A DNA stretch of 64,000 nucleotides from Talaromyces rugulosus (GCF_013368755.1 NC_049564.1:3852001-3916000), one strand, 5' to 3'; positions 28,751 through 39,840 are shown, counted from the stretch's first letter. Notes: generated by a model from the sequence alone, not told the origin. Translations and numbers: made by a program.

Positions 28751-29434
28751 TGTGCAGCAAATCGAGCAAAATGGATGATGAAGAAGATGAAGAATTAGGG
28801 TTCTAAGATGAAGAACAAAGGAAGGAGACGGAACACGGCAGCCTGAGGCATCAACAGAGTCAAACGAGCAAACGCGTGTGCGATGCAAAAGGCTAGAAAA
28901 TATCAATTCTTAGGCCCGAATACGCCTACAAGGGGAGTTTCCAAGTCTGATTTTGACGCAGTGTTCAGTTCCTTATAATCAGGTACCCCCTAGTGAAAGT
29001 TGCTTAATCCCAGGTATTAGTGGATCATTTTCCCCTGGATCAAGCATGATGTTTACCCTCGACGCCAAAAGTCACGTGTTCACGTGACTCCGGTAGGACG
29101 GAATCGGATGGCAGTCTAACTATTTTAATCTTGGTCCTAAATTTGTAAATTATTTCCATGCTGTCGCAAAAATTCTGGTACGCCACTTCAGCGATGTTGA
29201 TTTGGTCTGGACCCCCTATGGCATAGATCTGCGCCGCTTCGGGGGATATATAGGGAAAATAACAAGGGCATTATTATTATTACTCATTTGATGCCTAGTC
29301 CCGTCTTCTCTTTGTCTGTGGAATCTTAGCTCCATGGGTAAGTCTTATATTCTGTGAACTTCTGTAAACTTCCTCAGCCTTGTCTCTTTACCCCTCATTT
29401 TTCAACCCACCCCATTATAGAACTCTTGGTCACC
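28751..29434. promoter_or_regulatory. Divergent promoter with double CACGTG palindrome
   Basis: The interval between the SNF2 gene and the F-box gene contains GTCACGTG-TT-CACGTGAC at 29071-29088, a perfect inverted repeat of two E-boxes. No other gene is supported. Confidence 0.55.
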
Positions 29435-30745
29435 ATGACCCCGACAAAAGCGCTATCAGCTTTGGAGAAGCTACCTGTCGAGATCCTGGAGGCTATCATT
29501 GTTTGGTTGCAGTTTCCGGACATTTGCAGCCTTCGTTTGGTCTCACGAACCATAGCCGCCAAATCGGTTCAAAAGACGTTGAAGGGATACTTCGCAAGCA
29601 AGACAGTGGACTGGACATCAGCAACACAGGTGCAGGAATTGGTACAGCTTACACAGCCTCACCGGGTGGGGTGCCTTTTGCAGAATCTGTCTATTATCGG
29701 TACAGCGCCGTCGCATATCACGCCGTCTAACAAGGATATTCTCACCGAGGCTTTTATAAACCTCCGACTAAATTCAGTATACGGGGGTTTGAAATCCATT
29801 ATCCTCTCAGTCCAAGGCAGAGATGATAGTGGCGATATCATACCCTCGAAAAAGGTCCATGAGTGGAAGCTAGTGTGGCAAACAGCATCCCAGACTTTTA
29901 AAATTGCCTGTCGAGCCCTTGCAGACAGCGCCCTCCACGTCGAAAGGCTGGATGTATTCGCCAGTATTACTCGTTGCAGTCTGGCTTGTAACAAAATAGC
30001 ACCGGTTCTAGATTATACGAACATGTCTAGAGCATTAGCGAACTTGACCAGCGTCTCGTTAAGTTTATCGCATCACATTGGGGATGACCTGGGGAGTGAT
30101 TCCGAGAGCGAGTCATTCGATTCTATTGGCCATAGCCAACGCTATACCAGTGACATTAGGCGCTTTTTAGAATTATGCTCCCACCTCGAAACCCTTGAGC
30201 TACATTGGTACAACCTGCCACGCAAGTCGAACCAAATCGAAGCACAGAAAGAAGAGAGACATTTCTTCAATGAGATTGTGAAATTAGACCGTCTATCTCA
30301 AATACGGCATTGTCGACTATACGGTACCGACACTAATGAGGCTGCGCTTGTTTCATTTTGCAAGCAGGCGACACAACTTTGCAGCTTAACCCTAGAGTAC
30401 ATTCACCTAACAGAGGGCAAATACGAATATGTGTTCAACTGTCTGGCCAACCAGTTACCAAACTTGGACTATCTTCACCTGGGTGACCTTTATGAACAGC
30501 GTGTGATCTACTTTGATGATCCTGGAACAGCGAGGTTCTCATACACGTCAGGTTCTAATGGGCCAGAAGTCATTACAAGAACAGGAGTAGACTGCCAACA
30601 CCCAATCGGTTATCACCAGAGAAGAGGTCGACCTAAGGGTTCTCCAGGACTTTTGAAATGGACTAGAAAGAACAGGCTGCTATATGGTCCCCCGGATGCG
30701 GTGACATCATACCATAGCAGACTCTCAAAAAGAAGGCGACCCTAG
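29435..30745 (+). CDS. F-box protein with C-terminal AT-hook-like motif
   Basis: Single exon of 436 aa, starting at ATG 29435 (CACCATGACC); an in-frame ATG 27 codons upstream gives a weak N-terminus. Residues about 5-45 fit an F-box (ALEKLPVEILEAIIVWLQF, then DICSLRLVSRTIA), the Skp1-binding domain of SCF ubiquitin ligases. The rest (about 70-370) is an LRR-like or unstructured fungal substrate region, with repeats such as LETLELHWYNLP and LCSLTLEYIHL. The end is very basic: RRGRPKGSPG at about 396-405 resembles an AT-hook, and the protein stops at SKRRRP. Target proteins are unknown. It lies beside an SNF2-RING ATPase gene and shares its promoter region. Confidence 0.8.
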   Translation: MTPTKALSALEKLPVEILEAIIVWLQFPDICSLRLVSRTIAAKSVQKTLKGYFASKTVDWTSATQVQELVQLTQPHRVGCLLQNLSIIGTAPSHITPSNKDILTEAFINLRLNSVYGGLKSIILSVQGRDDSGDIIPSKKVHEWKLVWQTASQTFKIACRALADSALHVERLDVFASITRCSLACNKIAPVLDYTNMSRALANLTSVSLSLSHHIGDDLGSDSESESFDSIGHSQRYTSDIRRFLELCSHLETLELHWYNLPRKSNQIEAQKEERHFFNEIVKLDRLSQIRHCRLYGTDTNEAALVSFCKQATQLCSLTLEYIHLTEGKYEYVFNCLANQLPNLDYLHLGDLYEQRVIYFDDPGTARFSYTSGSNGPEVITRTGVDCQHPIGYHQRRGRPKGSPGLLKWTRKNRLLYGPPDAVTSYHSRLSKRRRP

Positions 30746-30979
30746 TAGTGATTAAGTCGTGTTAGCAATTCATTGGCGACGGGAAGTTACGTATATATCA
30801 TTGTGCGAGATTGGGGTTAGCTGTCCCAATGTAGTTTTCTGCGGCTTGCCGCCTTGAGGAACGGCGGGGTGCAGCCAGAAAGAGGCATCTGGCGTTCAGC
30901 TATCTGGGTGACTCTTCTTGATTGGCTGCAAATATGCAACCTTACGGCCCCGCAAAATACTTAGATTCATACAGGCTAT
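30746..30979. other. Convergent 3' region (F-box gene / GH92 gene)
   Basis: Short intergenic stretch with the two 3' UTRs. Nothing else seen. Confidence 0.4.
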
Positions 30980-33694
30980 CTAAAAGGTATAAGGTGTCAA
31001 ACTCGGCGGCAAATCCTCCGTGTTTGTACCCCAAGAACTCTCACTGTCACCAAGCGTAATCTCCAACGTTCCTCCATTGAGGAAAAAATCATGACTTATC
31101 CAATTGTTAGTCCAGGGTTGTCCGTCCCTAGTAATATTTTGGATGTAAATATTCGTATAAGAAGAGTCGAAATTAAGATTGCGAATCGTTGCCACTTTTC
31201 CCGTAAGAGCATTTGTAATTGACACTTCTTCGAAGAACGGTGGACTGATTAGGTAAACGTCTTGACCGGCGACAGGCCAAATACCCATCATGCTTAGCGA
31301 TTCAAAGGAGCCCATAGCGCCGGAGTCATCGTTCCCGGGGATTCCACTGTTGGAATTGTTGAACTGGGATGGGATATAGGTGTGGGCTTGTTTCGTAGAT
31401 AGACTGGGGCGACCGGCGTAGTGGAACTGGTAGACGGGAAGGAAAGCCTGTTCGTCGCCAATATAGAGAAGCCCGGAGTCGTGGAGGTAGGAGAGACGGC
31501 TAGTAAAGCTGCCTTTGCCACCGAGGGTAGTAATCAGATCGCCCATGTCTTGTGGGACAAAACTTGGATAAAATTAGCCCAAAGACACGACGAAGTTCGA
31601 AGGACCTACAATGTGTATAACCAGACACTTCCCTCGTAGGTCTCATAGTTTTCCTCAAAAAGATAGCAAGATGTAAAGTCCAATAACGGTGAACAAAATA
31701 TCGGATCCTGAGTGCCCCAGCTCCCGTTGTTATACTTCGGTTGGAAGAAGCCAACGAAACCAGTATCCACTCCATTGATACTTGAGGTAGTATCATTATT
31801 GAAAATATTCTTCCAGTTTTGTGCTCGACCGAGGTATTTGCTATAGTCGGCTGAATTACCTGTTTTATTAGCCATGGTGGCAATACAAAAGTCGTTGTAT
31901 GCGTATTCCACGGTTCGTGAGATACTGCCTGTCATGAAGCCGGATGTATTGGGGTCGTCGTCATGGCTAGGAACATATCCAAGATTGTGCCAACTGTCTA
32001 AATTTCCACGCCCTTCTACAGACCAGTTATCTGGCTCCACCTCGGCATCCTTGACGATAGCTTCATAAGCAGTATCCCAGTCAACATCTGGAATCCCTTT
32101 AATATAGGCATCAGTGATAACAATATCCGCATTTGAACCTCCTTGTGTGAATCCCTTGCATAGTGACATGCGGCAATCAGGAAGATAGCCCTCGTTTCGG
32201 TATATGTCAACAAGGCTGCGAACCATGCGAGACTGAGAATAAGGATCGATGAGAGTGAGAAGAGGATGGACAGAACGGAAAGAGTCCCAGATACTGTTTG
32301 GTAAGATATTCCCATCAGAAATCTCCGTTGTATGGTCTCTACTTTATCGTGTTACACCCAGAAGAATGTACTCACCAGTAATAGCTGTCATAGTAAGGCT
32401 CATCGCTCTGCCATAGAGGATTCTGGCCCGTATAGTCCTGTGGGCTCAACATCGACCTATAAAGACCGCTCCAGAAAGACGTTTGCAAGTCATCAGAAGC
32501 ACCACCGGGCTTTACAGAAATAACGTTAAGCTTTTCTGTCCACGCTTCTTTTGCTGCTTCGTATGTCGCGTCAAAATCAAAGTTCGGGATCTCACTTTGT
32601 CCATTACTACAGGCATTCTCGTTGCTTATGAAACTTAGTCCAACTCGAACGAGAAGCTCGTTCCTCACCGGTCCAGCAAACTGTGTCCATGCCCCTGCAG
32701 CCGGAGCAGAAGCGTAACCTCCCACCGCTTGAGTTGTATTGTCGGGTTGCAGAGCCACCTCGTCTCCGAAGAAAGTTCCAGTGTTCCGAATTCCAGCTCC
32801 TGCAAAGTCAATGCATGCATAGGATGCATAGCTACCAGAACCAAAGCTAGGGCCAAATGTCCCACTAACCAAGAGCTGACCAGAGGTTGGATCTACAACA
32901 GCCGTGCCACTTGCTCGTGATTGTGGCAAATCTCCCAGATCTACTAGAATCACGGGGCTATTGTATTGCACATTGGGGTCAAAGGTGAAGCGATACAATG
33001 CCGTGTGGTTTGTAACTGTTATCTCCACCTGCACGCCGTTGAATAGTGTTAGACCAAAATAACCCGGCTTAGCAGTGAGCGAATCTCCCGCATAACCGGT
33101 GTTTCTATTTGGTGAGCTGTAGGCACATTGAGTAACATCGTCATTCGTGCAGTTTGGGTGCGGGAAAATGGGAAAAAGACCGAGCGATGGTGACTAGAAT
33201 TGACATTTAGCTCATCCTTTACAACGAGGGTTGGCATGATCAAATAAGAAAAATAAGAAACAGCTAAAGCGGTAACTTACACCGCCAGTGCCGGAATCAT
33301 GCATATGAGAGAAGCCCATAATACTGCCAGAATCTGTAGAAAAGCCTCCCGCATTGTCGTAATCGGAATCGGGTCCAGCCTTGGCCATGCCTACGCAACT
33401 GCTGTAAGTGAAGGGAAAATATGCTCATGGCTGTTATGGGATTTCGTACTGAATGGTAAACTAGCGCCGGCAAAAACATGACCTATTCCTCGCGTCAGCT
33501 AACGTTTCTAGGCATGTTTAAAAAAAATACAGAATGATTCATTTCATACCCCCATTGGACGTCCCAATCAGGGGATCGACATATTGGAGGGGGTCAAAAC
33601 TGCTACTGCTGGCCGAGCTGTGCGCCGCGATTGTGGACAGAAACAACAGTTTGGATAGCCCTAGAAACATGTTCAGGGACGGTAGTATTTGCAT
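30980..33694 (-). CDS. Secreted GH92 alpha-mannosidase
   Basis: Predicted 790 aa in six exons: 33550-33694, 33450-33482, 33281-33390, 32376-33193, 31610-32293 and 30980-31562. The start MQILPSLNMFLGLSKLLFL is a signal peptide (a second in-frame ATG lies 8 codons later), so the enzyme is probably secreted. Motifs of glycoside hydrolase family 92 (calcium-dependent exo-alpha-mannosidases, mostly 1,2) are YVDPLIGTSNGGHVFAG; GFSHMHDSGTGG; FPIFPHPNC; YYDSYYCIWDSFRSVHPLL; RNEGYLPDCRMS; and the GG-containing GDLITTLGGKGSFTSRL near the end. Many N-glycosylation sequons occur. The second exon is only 33 nt. Likely role: trimming mannose from secreted glycoproteins or cell wall mannan for nutrition. 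Confidence 0.93.
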
Positions 33695-35201
33695 CTTGGT
33701 GAGTTACAAAGCATCAATTTCGATGGTGAGTGAAGAAACGAAGGGCCTCGCATCGACGAGGAAATCAATTGACTTTACAGGTCTTACATCGTAGCGGAAC
33801 TGGTTACATGCACCTATATATACACCATCAATGTAATCAATCGATTGATGTAACTGTGGATGCCTATGCGCAGTATTCAGGGGCTATTCTCATTGGTGAA
33901 AATAAAGCCAGCCCCTGAGAAATCCTGACCCGGTCTACTACATATGTTTTTAGTGTATTTCGTAAACATGAGCCAGGAAGCGCCGGAGGGGGCCTTATCT
34001 GCTGTTACCTTGGGGGCATTGGCGCTGTCGCTGATTGGTATACACTAGGGTGGCGTTTCTCCACGAGAGTTTCCGAGCTTTAGAGTCAGTCAGCCCAGAT
34101 ATCGGAGCCGATCACATGATACATAAGATCTGTAAGCCTATACCTAACTAATAACTAAGGGTTGACTCTTTTTGGTCAAGTGGTATCCGTAAAAAGTTCA
34201 ACAAGGGCTATGTTAATGACCCACCCTGGCCCCGATAGAAAACTGGGCCCGGCGAAATAATAAGCTTTTTCAAAACGCAGTCTTAGCCCTAAGATCTACT
34301 TCATTGTATGCGAGGCTTAATTTATTTTGACTAGGCTTCCTTCCTGGGAAGCCTTAGATTGAGTTGCGTTGGATATATCAAGGGGGTACATTTACGGAGA
34401 TAACGTTTTAACAACTAATTCCGAGGTAATTAGCCTCAAAATTCCCTGTCTCACGTTTACATGTAGATTAAAGGTTGGTAATATTAAATATTATTTCTAA
34501 CAAATTTTGCAGGTACTGCTCGGTGGATATCAAAGGAACGAAGATAGACCAAATTATGCCCGATCTACCTTCAAATGTTGTTACTAGCGTATATAATTAG
34601 GCAAGTATCAGAGAATAATCTAGTTAGAGCTGTGATCAGCCGCCAATCAAGCTGCTCTATGTACTTCGTAGCAAAGCACTAAATTTCAATGACAACCTAT
34701 GTCCGGTGACGCTCGTAGACTAGATGCATCCTTGAAGTTATGTGAATCCCAATATTTTGCTTCTCCCTACTGATTATTGGAGTTTTTCAATGAAAGTGGT
34801 CTTCTATGGTGTCGAGGTTTTCAAGTCCACTCAGCAGGGTATAACACCTGGTGAGGCAGAAGAATTTAATAATCAGTCGTTAGTCCTAACCTGTAAGCAA
34901 GAAGACTCTTCAAAGTATAACACCATTTTGTCCTAGGATTGATCATTTCATATTAGTGTATAAAGATCTCCACCGTTTATTATCAAGTTTTATTAATTTG
35001 GATCGAGCTAGTCAAAGGAAAAGCTTATAGTGAAGTGAAGTGGAAGATCATGCATCTGAATTGGCGACTGAGTTGAGGAAACAAGAGAAAATTGACTCGT
35101 ATTGCATGCTAAATGAAGTCGACCTATGTACCCTACACGTATATCCTAGTATTGGAAATTGTTCAAATGTTCTTCTTGGGTACGTCCACGCAATTTTCCT
35201 G
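33695..35201. other. AT-rich 1.5-kb gap upstream of the GH92 gene
   Basis: On the GH92 side there is a TATATATAG box at about 33814-33823 and a 14-bp perfect palindrome ATCAATCGATTGAT at 33836-33849, both within 160 bp of the start. The rest is AT-rich with no supported gene. Base composition shifts toward AT from here to about 38 kb. Confidence 0.55.
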
Positions 35202-36291
35202 CTAGGTCGTGTAGACAACCCGAAGTTGGAGATCGCCGCGGTGACCTCCGAGCTCAGTTTGTTCACCTTGTCCTCGCAATGACAGTTTAAGCAATTCGAT
35301 ATTCTCACTAGCTGCAGACTCTCCCGTCAACAACTGTCTTTGCCTTTTAACTTGCAGAAGGTCTTGAAGGTCCTCCTTATTGAAAGTTATACCCCCCACT
35401 GTCTCTCCATTTTGATCATGCCAAAATGTCAGCCCATTTCGTAATTTGTATTGATCAACAAAAAGAATGTCCTGGCGGTCGTAGCCGTAGTGTTCTGCCC
35501 CCCGACGAAGAAAATAATCAAAGTTTTCTTGGTCCAACTTCAACATTGTAATTAGCACTTGTATATGCGTGTTTTCTCTATTAGAGATAAATCATTCAAA
35601 CTCACAGACTTGACGTTGACTTTCAGGTCACGCTTTCCCAAGATGACATCTTCATCACCGCAAGCAGGGAAAACATATTCTACATCTACCTGGATTTTTC
35701 CACCAAAGTTTAACTCATGTACAACAACCTTCTCCTCTCCGGCTTCGTAAATGCGTTGTTCGACATAAATGACCGGCTCTGGGTGGGTTTCATCTTGCTT
35801 TGGAATAACCACGGTCATTCGGACATATTGCAGGCGTTCATAAGTGCCCTTGGTGTTAAAGGTCTCGAAGTCGTCTGATACAAATTTCAAAAATTAGTCT
35901 TCTGCATACCCACTGATTTCGTTATTATTTGAGGTCTTTTCTTACCCACGAAAAATACTTTCCTATACTGGTATCCTTGAATCTCATTGCGCTCGCGACT
36001 CCGATCCTGGCTTTTGGAGAAAATCGTGAAGATATTGTCTCGACTCAGAGTATGCGTCTTCAGCGCTTCTTCGATAGGGCCAATACATCTTGATTGGCCC
36101 AAAATAGTTCCCTGCGGCCATGCCATTCTGATATGTTTCTTAGTCACTCTAGTAGCTGATCGCTTGCTATGTAGGACAGGATTGTCGTTATTGTCTATAT
36201 CCTGAACTGTCGCTGGCTTGAGTGATTGCTTCATGTGTGCTGTAGTGTTGAAATCCACTATGGGTAATATTTTCGTATTCAGACTTGTCAT
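35202..36291 (-). CDS. Unrecognised 316-aa protein
   Basis: Three exons, 35946-36291, 35606-35874 and 35202-35537, minus strand, all joined in phase. Introns have fungal branch-type sequences (ACTAAT, GCTAAT) near their 3' ends. The product is not recognised. It has no signal peptide or membrane segment. The N-terminal third is basic and polar. The middle is strand-rich (YERLQYVRMTVVIP, PVIYVEQRIYEAGEEKVVVH, GGKIQVDVEYVFPACGDED). The C-terminal third is charged, with FWHDQNGETVGGITFNKEDL and a possible coil. An in-frame ATG 17 codons upstream would add MLLLVKFVYKKRRAAQR. It sits alone in an AT-rich island next to a retrotransposon, so it may be lineage-specific. Expression is not established by sequence. 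Confidence 0.55.
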
Positions 36292-36808
36292 ACGTTGTGC
36301 TGCTCTTCTCTTTTTATAGACAAATTTCACCAGAAGCAACACACCTAGTCATCTAAATAAAGAAACACCCGCGTTTCATTTCCGTTTGGGATACATATCG
36401 GGCTCAGATTGTGTAGGGTACTACGCCACAAAATGTTATACTAAGGGTGGTTAACCAGCCAATCATTTTTCGCTACTCTGATGACACTAGTGACCACTGT
36501 CACATACATGCAGCTTGAACAAGTAGCTTGCATAGATAGCCTAAATTAATCCTTGCAAGTCCCAACCAATTTTGTGCGACTCGGCGCTTTAGTAACTGCA
36601 TAATATTGCTCTCTTTACCGCATTTGGAAATCCGGCGTTTATGCTAATTTAATTGGCTTATATCAAAAGATACGCCAACTATCAATTAAATAGATAGAGT
36701 TATTTTTATCTATTTGCAGTGTTCTAGTTTATTTTTATTCTTTAGTTTTTTTTTTCTTTTTCCTTTTTAAATTTTACCGTAGAGACTTTTTTCTCCTCCA
36801 GTAGTGGA

Positions 36809-37376
36809 TTTGCAACGTATCAAGAAGACTACACAAGCATGACCGTTGCAAATGTCACTACGTATCCGATTTTCTAAGCGTAGTGACTTTTTGCGACGTA
36901 TCGGCAATATGGTGACGTTGCAAATTGTGAAACGGTTGCAAACCACTTGCAAGTTGCAGAATCTGATACGTCTATATTTCTTGATACGTTACAAATTAAT
37001 TATAATTCAAATAGAAGCCGCTTGTATTTTTGGTATTCTAATTACAAATGAGAAGCCGCAGCGAGGCCTGCACCAAGCCCTGCAGAACTAATATAACAGC
37101 GTACTCAGGAAGCTTGCAGGGTGGCCTGCAGGCCTGCGCGCACTGATTTTGACCGAATTAGGAAGCCTGCAAGCTGGTTAGTGAGGCTTTTGGGGGGGGG
37201 GATATATATGTATATATATATAAATATGTGAGGGTATATTTACAAGGGCTAGGGTAAACGCGGCGACGCGTTCTGTTTTGTGGGTCTATCAATTCAAAAT
37301 CGGTTTTTATTGGTTCTATATATGAATTATATGGTTGCAAGGTTCAAAACGTATCAAGATTTTGATACGTTGCAAA
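36809..37376. repeat. 15-bp inverted repeats bounding a 568-bp segment
   Basis: TTTGCAACGTATCAA (36809-36823) and its exact reverse complement (37362-37376) flank a non-coding AT-rich segment. Further GATACGT/ACGTATC hairpins lie inside and just beyond. The arrangement resembles a MITE or a decayed DNA-transposon end, but no clear target duplication was identified. Confidence 0.5.
37350..37370. repeat. ACGTATCAA hairpin
   Basis: ACGTATCAA, a 3-4 nt spacer and TTGATACGT form a near-perfect palindrome. A second one (ACGTATC...GATACGT) follows within 40 bp. Confidence 0.7.
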
Positions 37377-37957
37377 AATTGGTAACGTATCGAAATTTAG
37401 ATACGTTGTGGTTTTATGATACATAGAAAAACGCTGATACGGTTAATAAATTGGCAACGTATCAATAATTTAACAGTATTAATACAACTTTTGGGTTGTA
37501 TGACTGTTACCAAGCCTGTCAACGTTGCCGCGACGTTGCTGAACGGTATCCCCATTCCTCCAAAAACCGGTATAGATGGCTTTGGCGATGTACGATTCTG
37601 CCTTGATCTCTGTAAGCAAATAGAAGTTTTTTCCCATCAAATCCCAGTCAGGCTCGATAGTAGATGGGAAATCAATTTGGTTAAAGGTTTCTACAGCTCG
37701 AACCGCGTTGGTGATGAGGCATGGGGCGAAAGGCTAATCCGGAAACTGTCGATCCTCGACCTCTATTATAATACAGTACATATGTAGGAATGAGGTCAAA
37801 TATATATGTAGAACATATATTTAAGAAAAAGCTGCTTAATTCTATTTTAAAATTGATAATAATATTGAATGCGATGATGATGTTCCTAAATAATTTCTAC
37901 ACCAAAACAAGATTGTATACGCTTGAGGCATGCGATTTAGAAATATAATGTCAGGTT

Positions 37958-37962
37958 GTTTT
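37958..37962. repeat. Target-site duplication GTTTT (left)
   Basis: Matches the five bases immediately after the right LTR (45128-45132). Confidence 0.9.
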
Positions 37963-38173
37963 TGTGAGGATATTATATAGAGAGCAGGCAAGAGTTGGAT
38001 TCGATAGTAAAGCTATGGTTCGCTAGGTAGTCAAACTGATTGCTGACCTTCGGCAACCCCTGTGCAAAGGTCAGTATATATATGCCGCTTCATTAGTGGC
38101 TTGGCAACCCTCTGTGAGGCTAGTGTAGCGAGGTGCGGCATCTGGTGCGTCCCGAAGGTCTCACGGCCTCACA
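37963..38173 (-). repeat. Left LTR (3' LTR of the element)
   Basis: 211 bp, TGTGAGG...CCTCACA. Compared with the right LTR it keeps G at the positions equivalent to 44918, 44920, 44922, 44961 and 44971, and has A at 38066 where the right LTR has G (45020). It includes an internal hairpin around CTGACCTT...AAGGTCAG. Confidence 0.95.
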
Positions 38174-38190
38174 TTACCCCCCCTTTTCTT
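38174..38190 (-). other. Polypurine tract next to the 3' LTR
   Basis: Read on the minus strand it is AAAAGGGGGGGTAA directly against the LTR, the usual site of plus-strand DNA priming in LTR retroelements. Confidence 0.8.
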
Positions 38191-38452
38191 AGAAGCTGCG
38201 CCAGTGTTCTTCGCGCAGGTTCTTGTAGGAGGTGTAAATAAGCTCAGGCGCCGTTGTTACGGGGACCAGCGCGTGTGGTGTGTGGACCCACCTACGCGTG
38301 TTGTTGATATATCGTTTGTGGGTCAGGCTGTCGTTTGTTTCTTCTTCCTCACCACCAAATAGTCTATCGCGCTGCTGCCAATCCTGTGCTTGTCCCCCCT
38401 GCTCTCTTGTTTGTTTGTGCTGTCTGAACGTAAATAATATGTCCTCTGCTGG

Positions 38453-39534
38453 TTGTCTTATATTGATTACGATGCCTATTCAAATATTTATTTGGTTTGT
38501 TGTTCGCTGATGGTTTGCAGAATGGCTCTAAAAAAGAAGACCCCCCATCGCCTCCCAGCTACTTCGCTGATCACCTCGTCCTCTGGCGGGGATATCTCTA
38601 CATTGGGCCGTACCTGGCCAACACGTACTGCTGATAATATGGCTGCTGGTGCGCTGTAGTCTGTAGTGTAGAAAAAATTGTTGAAGAAGTCACTCTTAAA
38701 GAAGGGCAAATCCGCCACTGCTCCCCCCTCTGTGAAGAAGCGTATATGCTCCCCCTCCCCTGTCAATGCCGATAGAGATGATGTCGAGGACAAAGACGAC
38801 GACAATAATGAAGACGACAAAGCCAATACTGCGCCGCCCAGCATGCTGATTTTCTCGCCCTATCACAGGCCTTATACGCGTCTCCTGGAGGCGCATTTCC
38901 TGCCTTGCCAGCGGTGCCTGCAGTCATTGGGCCACAACCCTGATCTGGAGTGCCCCGGTCCCGGCGACAAACCCTGCCCTCGGTGCAAGGGGTTGAAAAA
39001 GTCTGCGGCTGAGTGCTGCCTGGTGAATTCCCCTTTCGCCTATGTGTTTCCGCAGGTGTTGATGTTTGCTAGATTCCTGTGGAGCAACTCGACCAGGCTG
39101 CCGTGACTGTGGAACTAGTGGCGACCTGTGCTGCCAGTTAGAAGGATGCCATCAAGGCATTGGACATAGCGATGCGTTGTTGGTCTAATCCTCGTTCAGC
39201 TAAGCCCCTAACCGGTATAGATAGTTCTGCTCCTACTACAGCGATGCAGGGTGATTCGCCCGCCATTATAACGGTGGATCCCCCAGCTGCTGCCCAGCAG
39301 TCCATAAGCTAATACCTTGCCCCCTTCGACAGCCCTATGTTGGGTGTTGCTGCCCTATATGGGCCGACTATGTCACTCTACATGCAGTGCAGGTTACCCA
39401 CCCCTGGTTATAGGGAACCCTTTGGTGGTTATGGTGCTGGGTTCAATCCTGAACTCGCACGCCTGCTGGCTGGGGTGCACAAGGCAACTCGCGCCCTTGG
39501 TAACTACCTCCACTATTGGGGGTATGTCTGAAAA
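38453..39534 (+). pseudogene. Antisense Cys-rich reading frame inside the retrotransposon
   Basis: Lies between the pol end and the 3' LTR, on the strand opposite to gag-pol. One frame runs 38453-39106 with TAGs at 38657 and 38669. A second, shifted by one near 39050, runs to about 39531 with TAG at 39070 and 39139 and TAA at 39310. Each stop is one C-to-T change from a Gln codon (CAG/CAA), consistent with RIP. The product would have a basic N-terminus, an acidic stretch (DDVEDKDDDNNEDD), a cysteine cluster (LPCQRC...CPGPGDKPCPRC...ECC) that looks like a small zinc-binding module, a helical segment (VEQLDQAAVTVELVA) and a Gly/Tyr-rich end. The frame change may be a lost intron or an indel. 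Function unknown; not recognised. Confidence 0.55.
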
Positions 39535-39840
39535 ATTCCTTCTTGTACGGCGATGCCGCGGCCTTTGGGCCTGAATTGAAATGTGTTTGCTTGCCCTTCA
39601 GGGCTTTTTATGAATATCCTGGTGTTCTGGTGCGGTGCCCTGTGGGGCTTATGTTTAGATACCCCTGGGTGGTTTGGGTTTGTTTTGTTCTTTGTCTTTT
39701 TTGCGCAGTATGTGCGGCCTTCAGGCCCTTAATGGAAAGTCTCTTTCATTCTTCTTCCCTTTAGTTTGCTGGCGTAGTTCTAACGTAGTTTGCCCTTTGG
39801 CTTTCTTTTGTAGATAGATGTCAAGGGCTTTGGTTTCTCT

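Larger units (their letters stand above)
36292..37957. other. AT-rich repeat-bearing region between orphan gene and retrotransposon
   Basis: It contains repeated ACGTATC/GATACGT palindromes (about 36806-37470), CCTGCA-rich repeats (about 37060-37175), a G9 and TA-rich run (about 37190-37230) and a frame open on both strands (about 37480-37787). Together these suggest decayed mobile DNA. No intact gene is supported. Confidence 0.6.
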
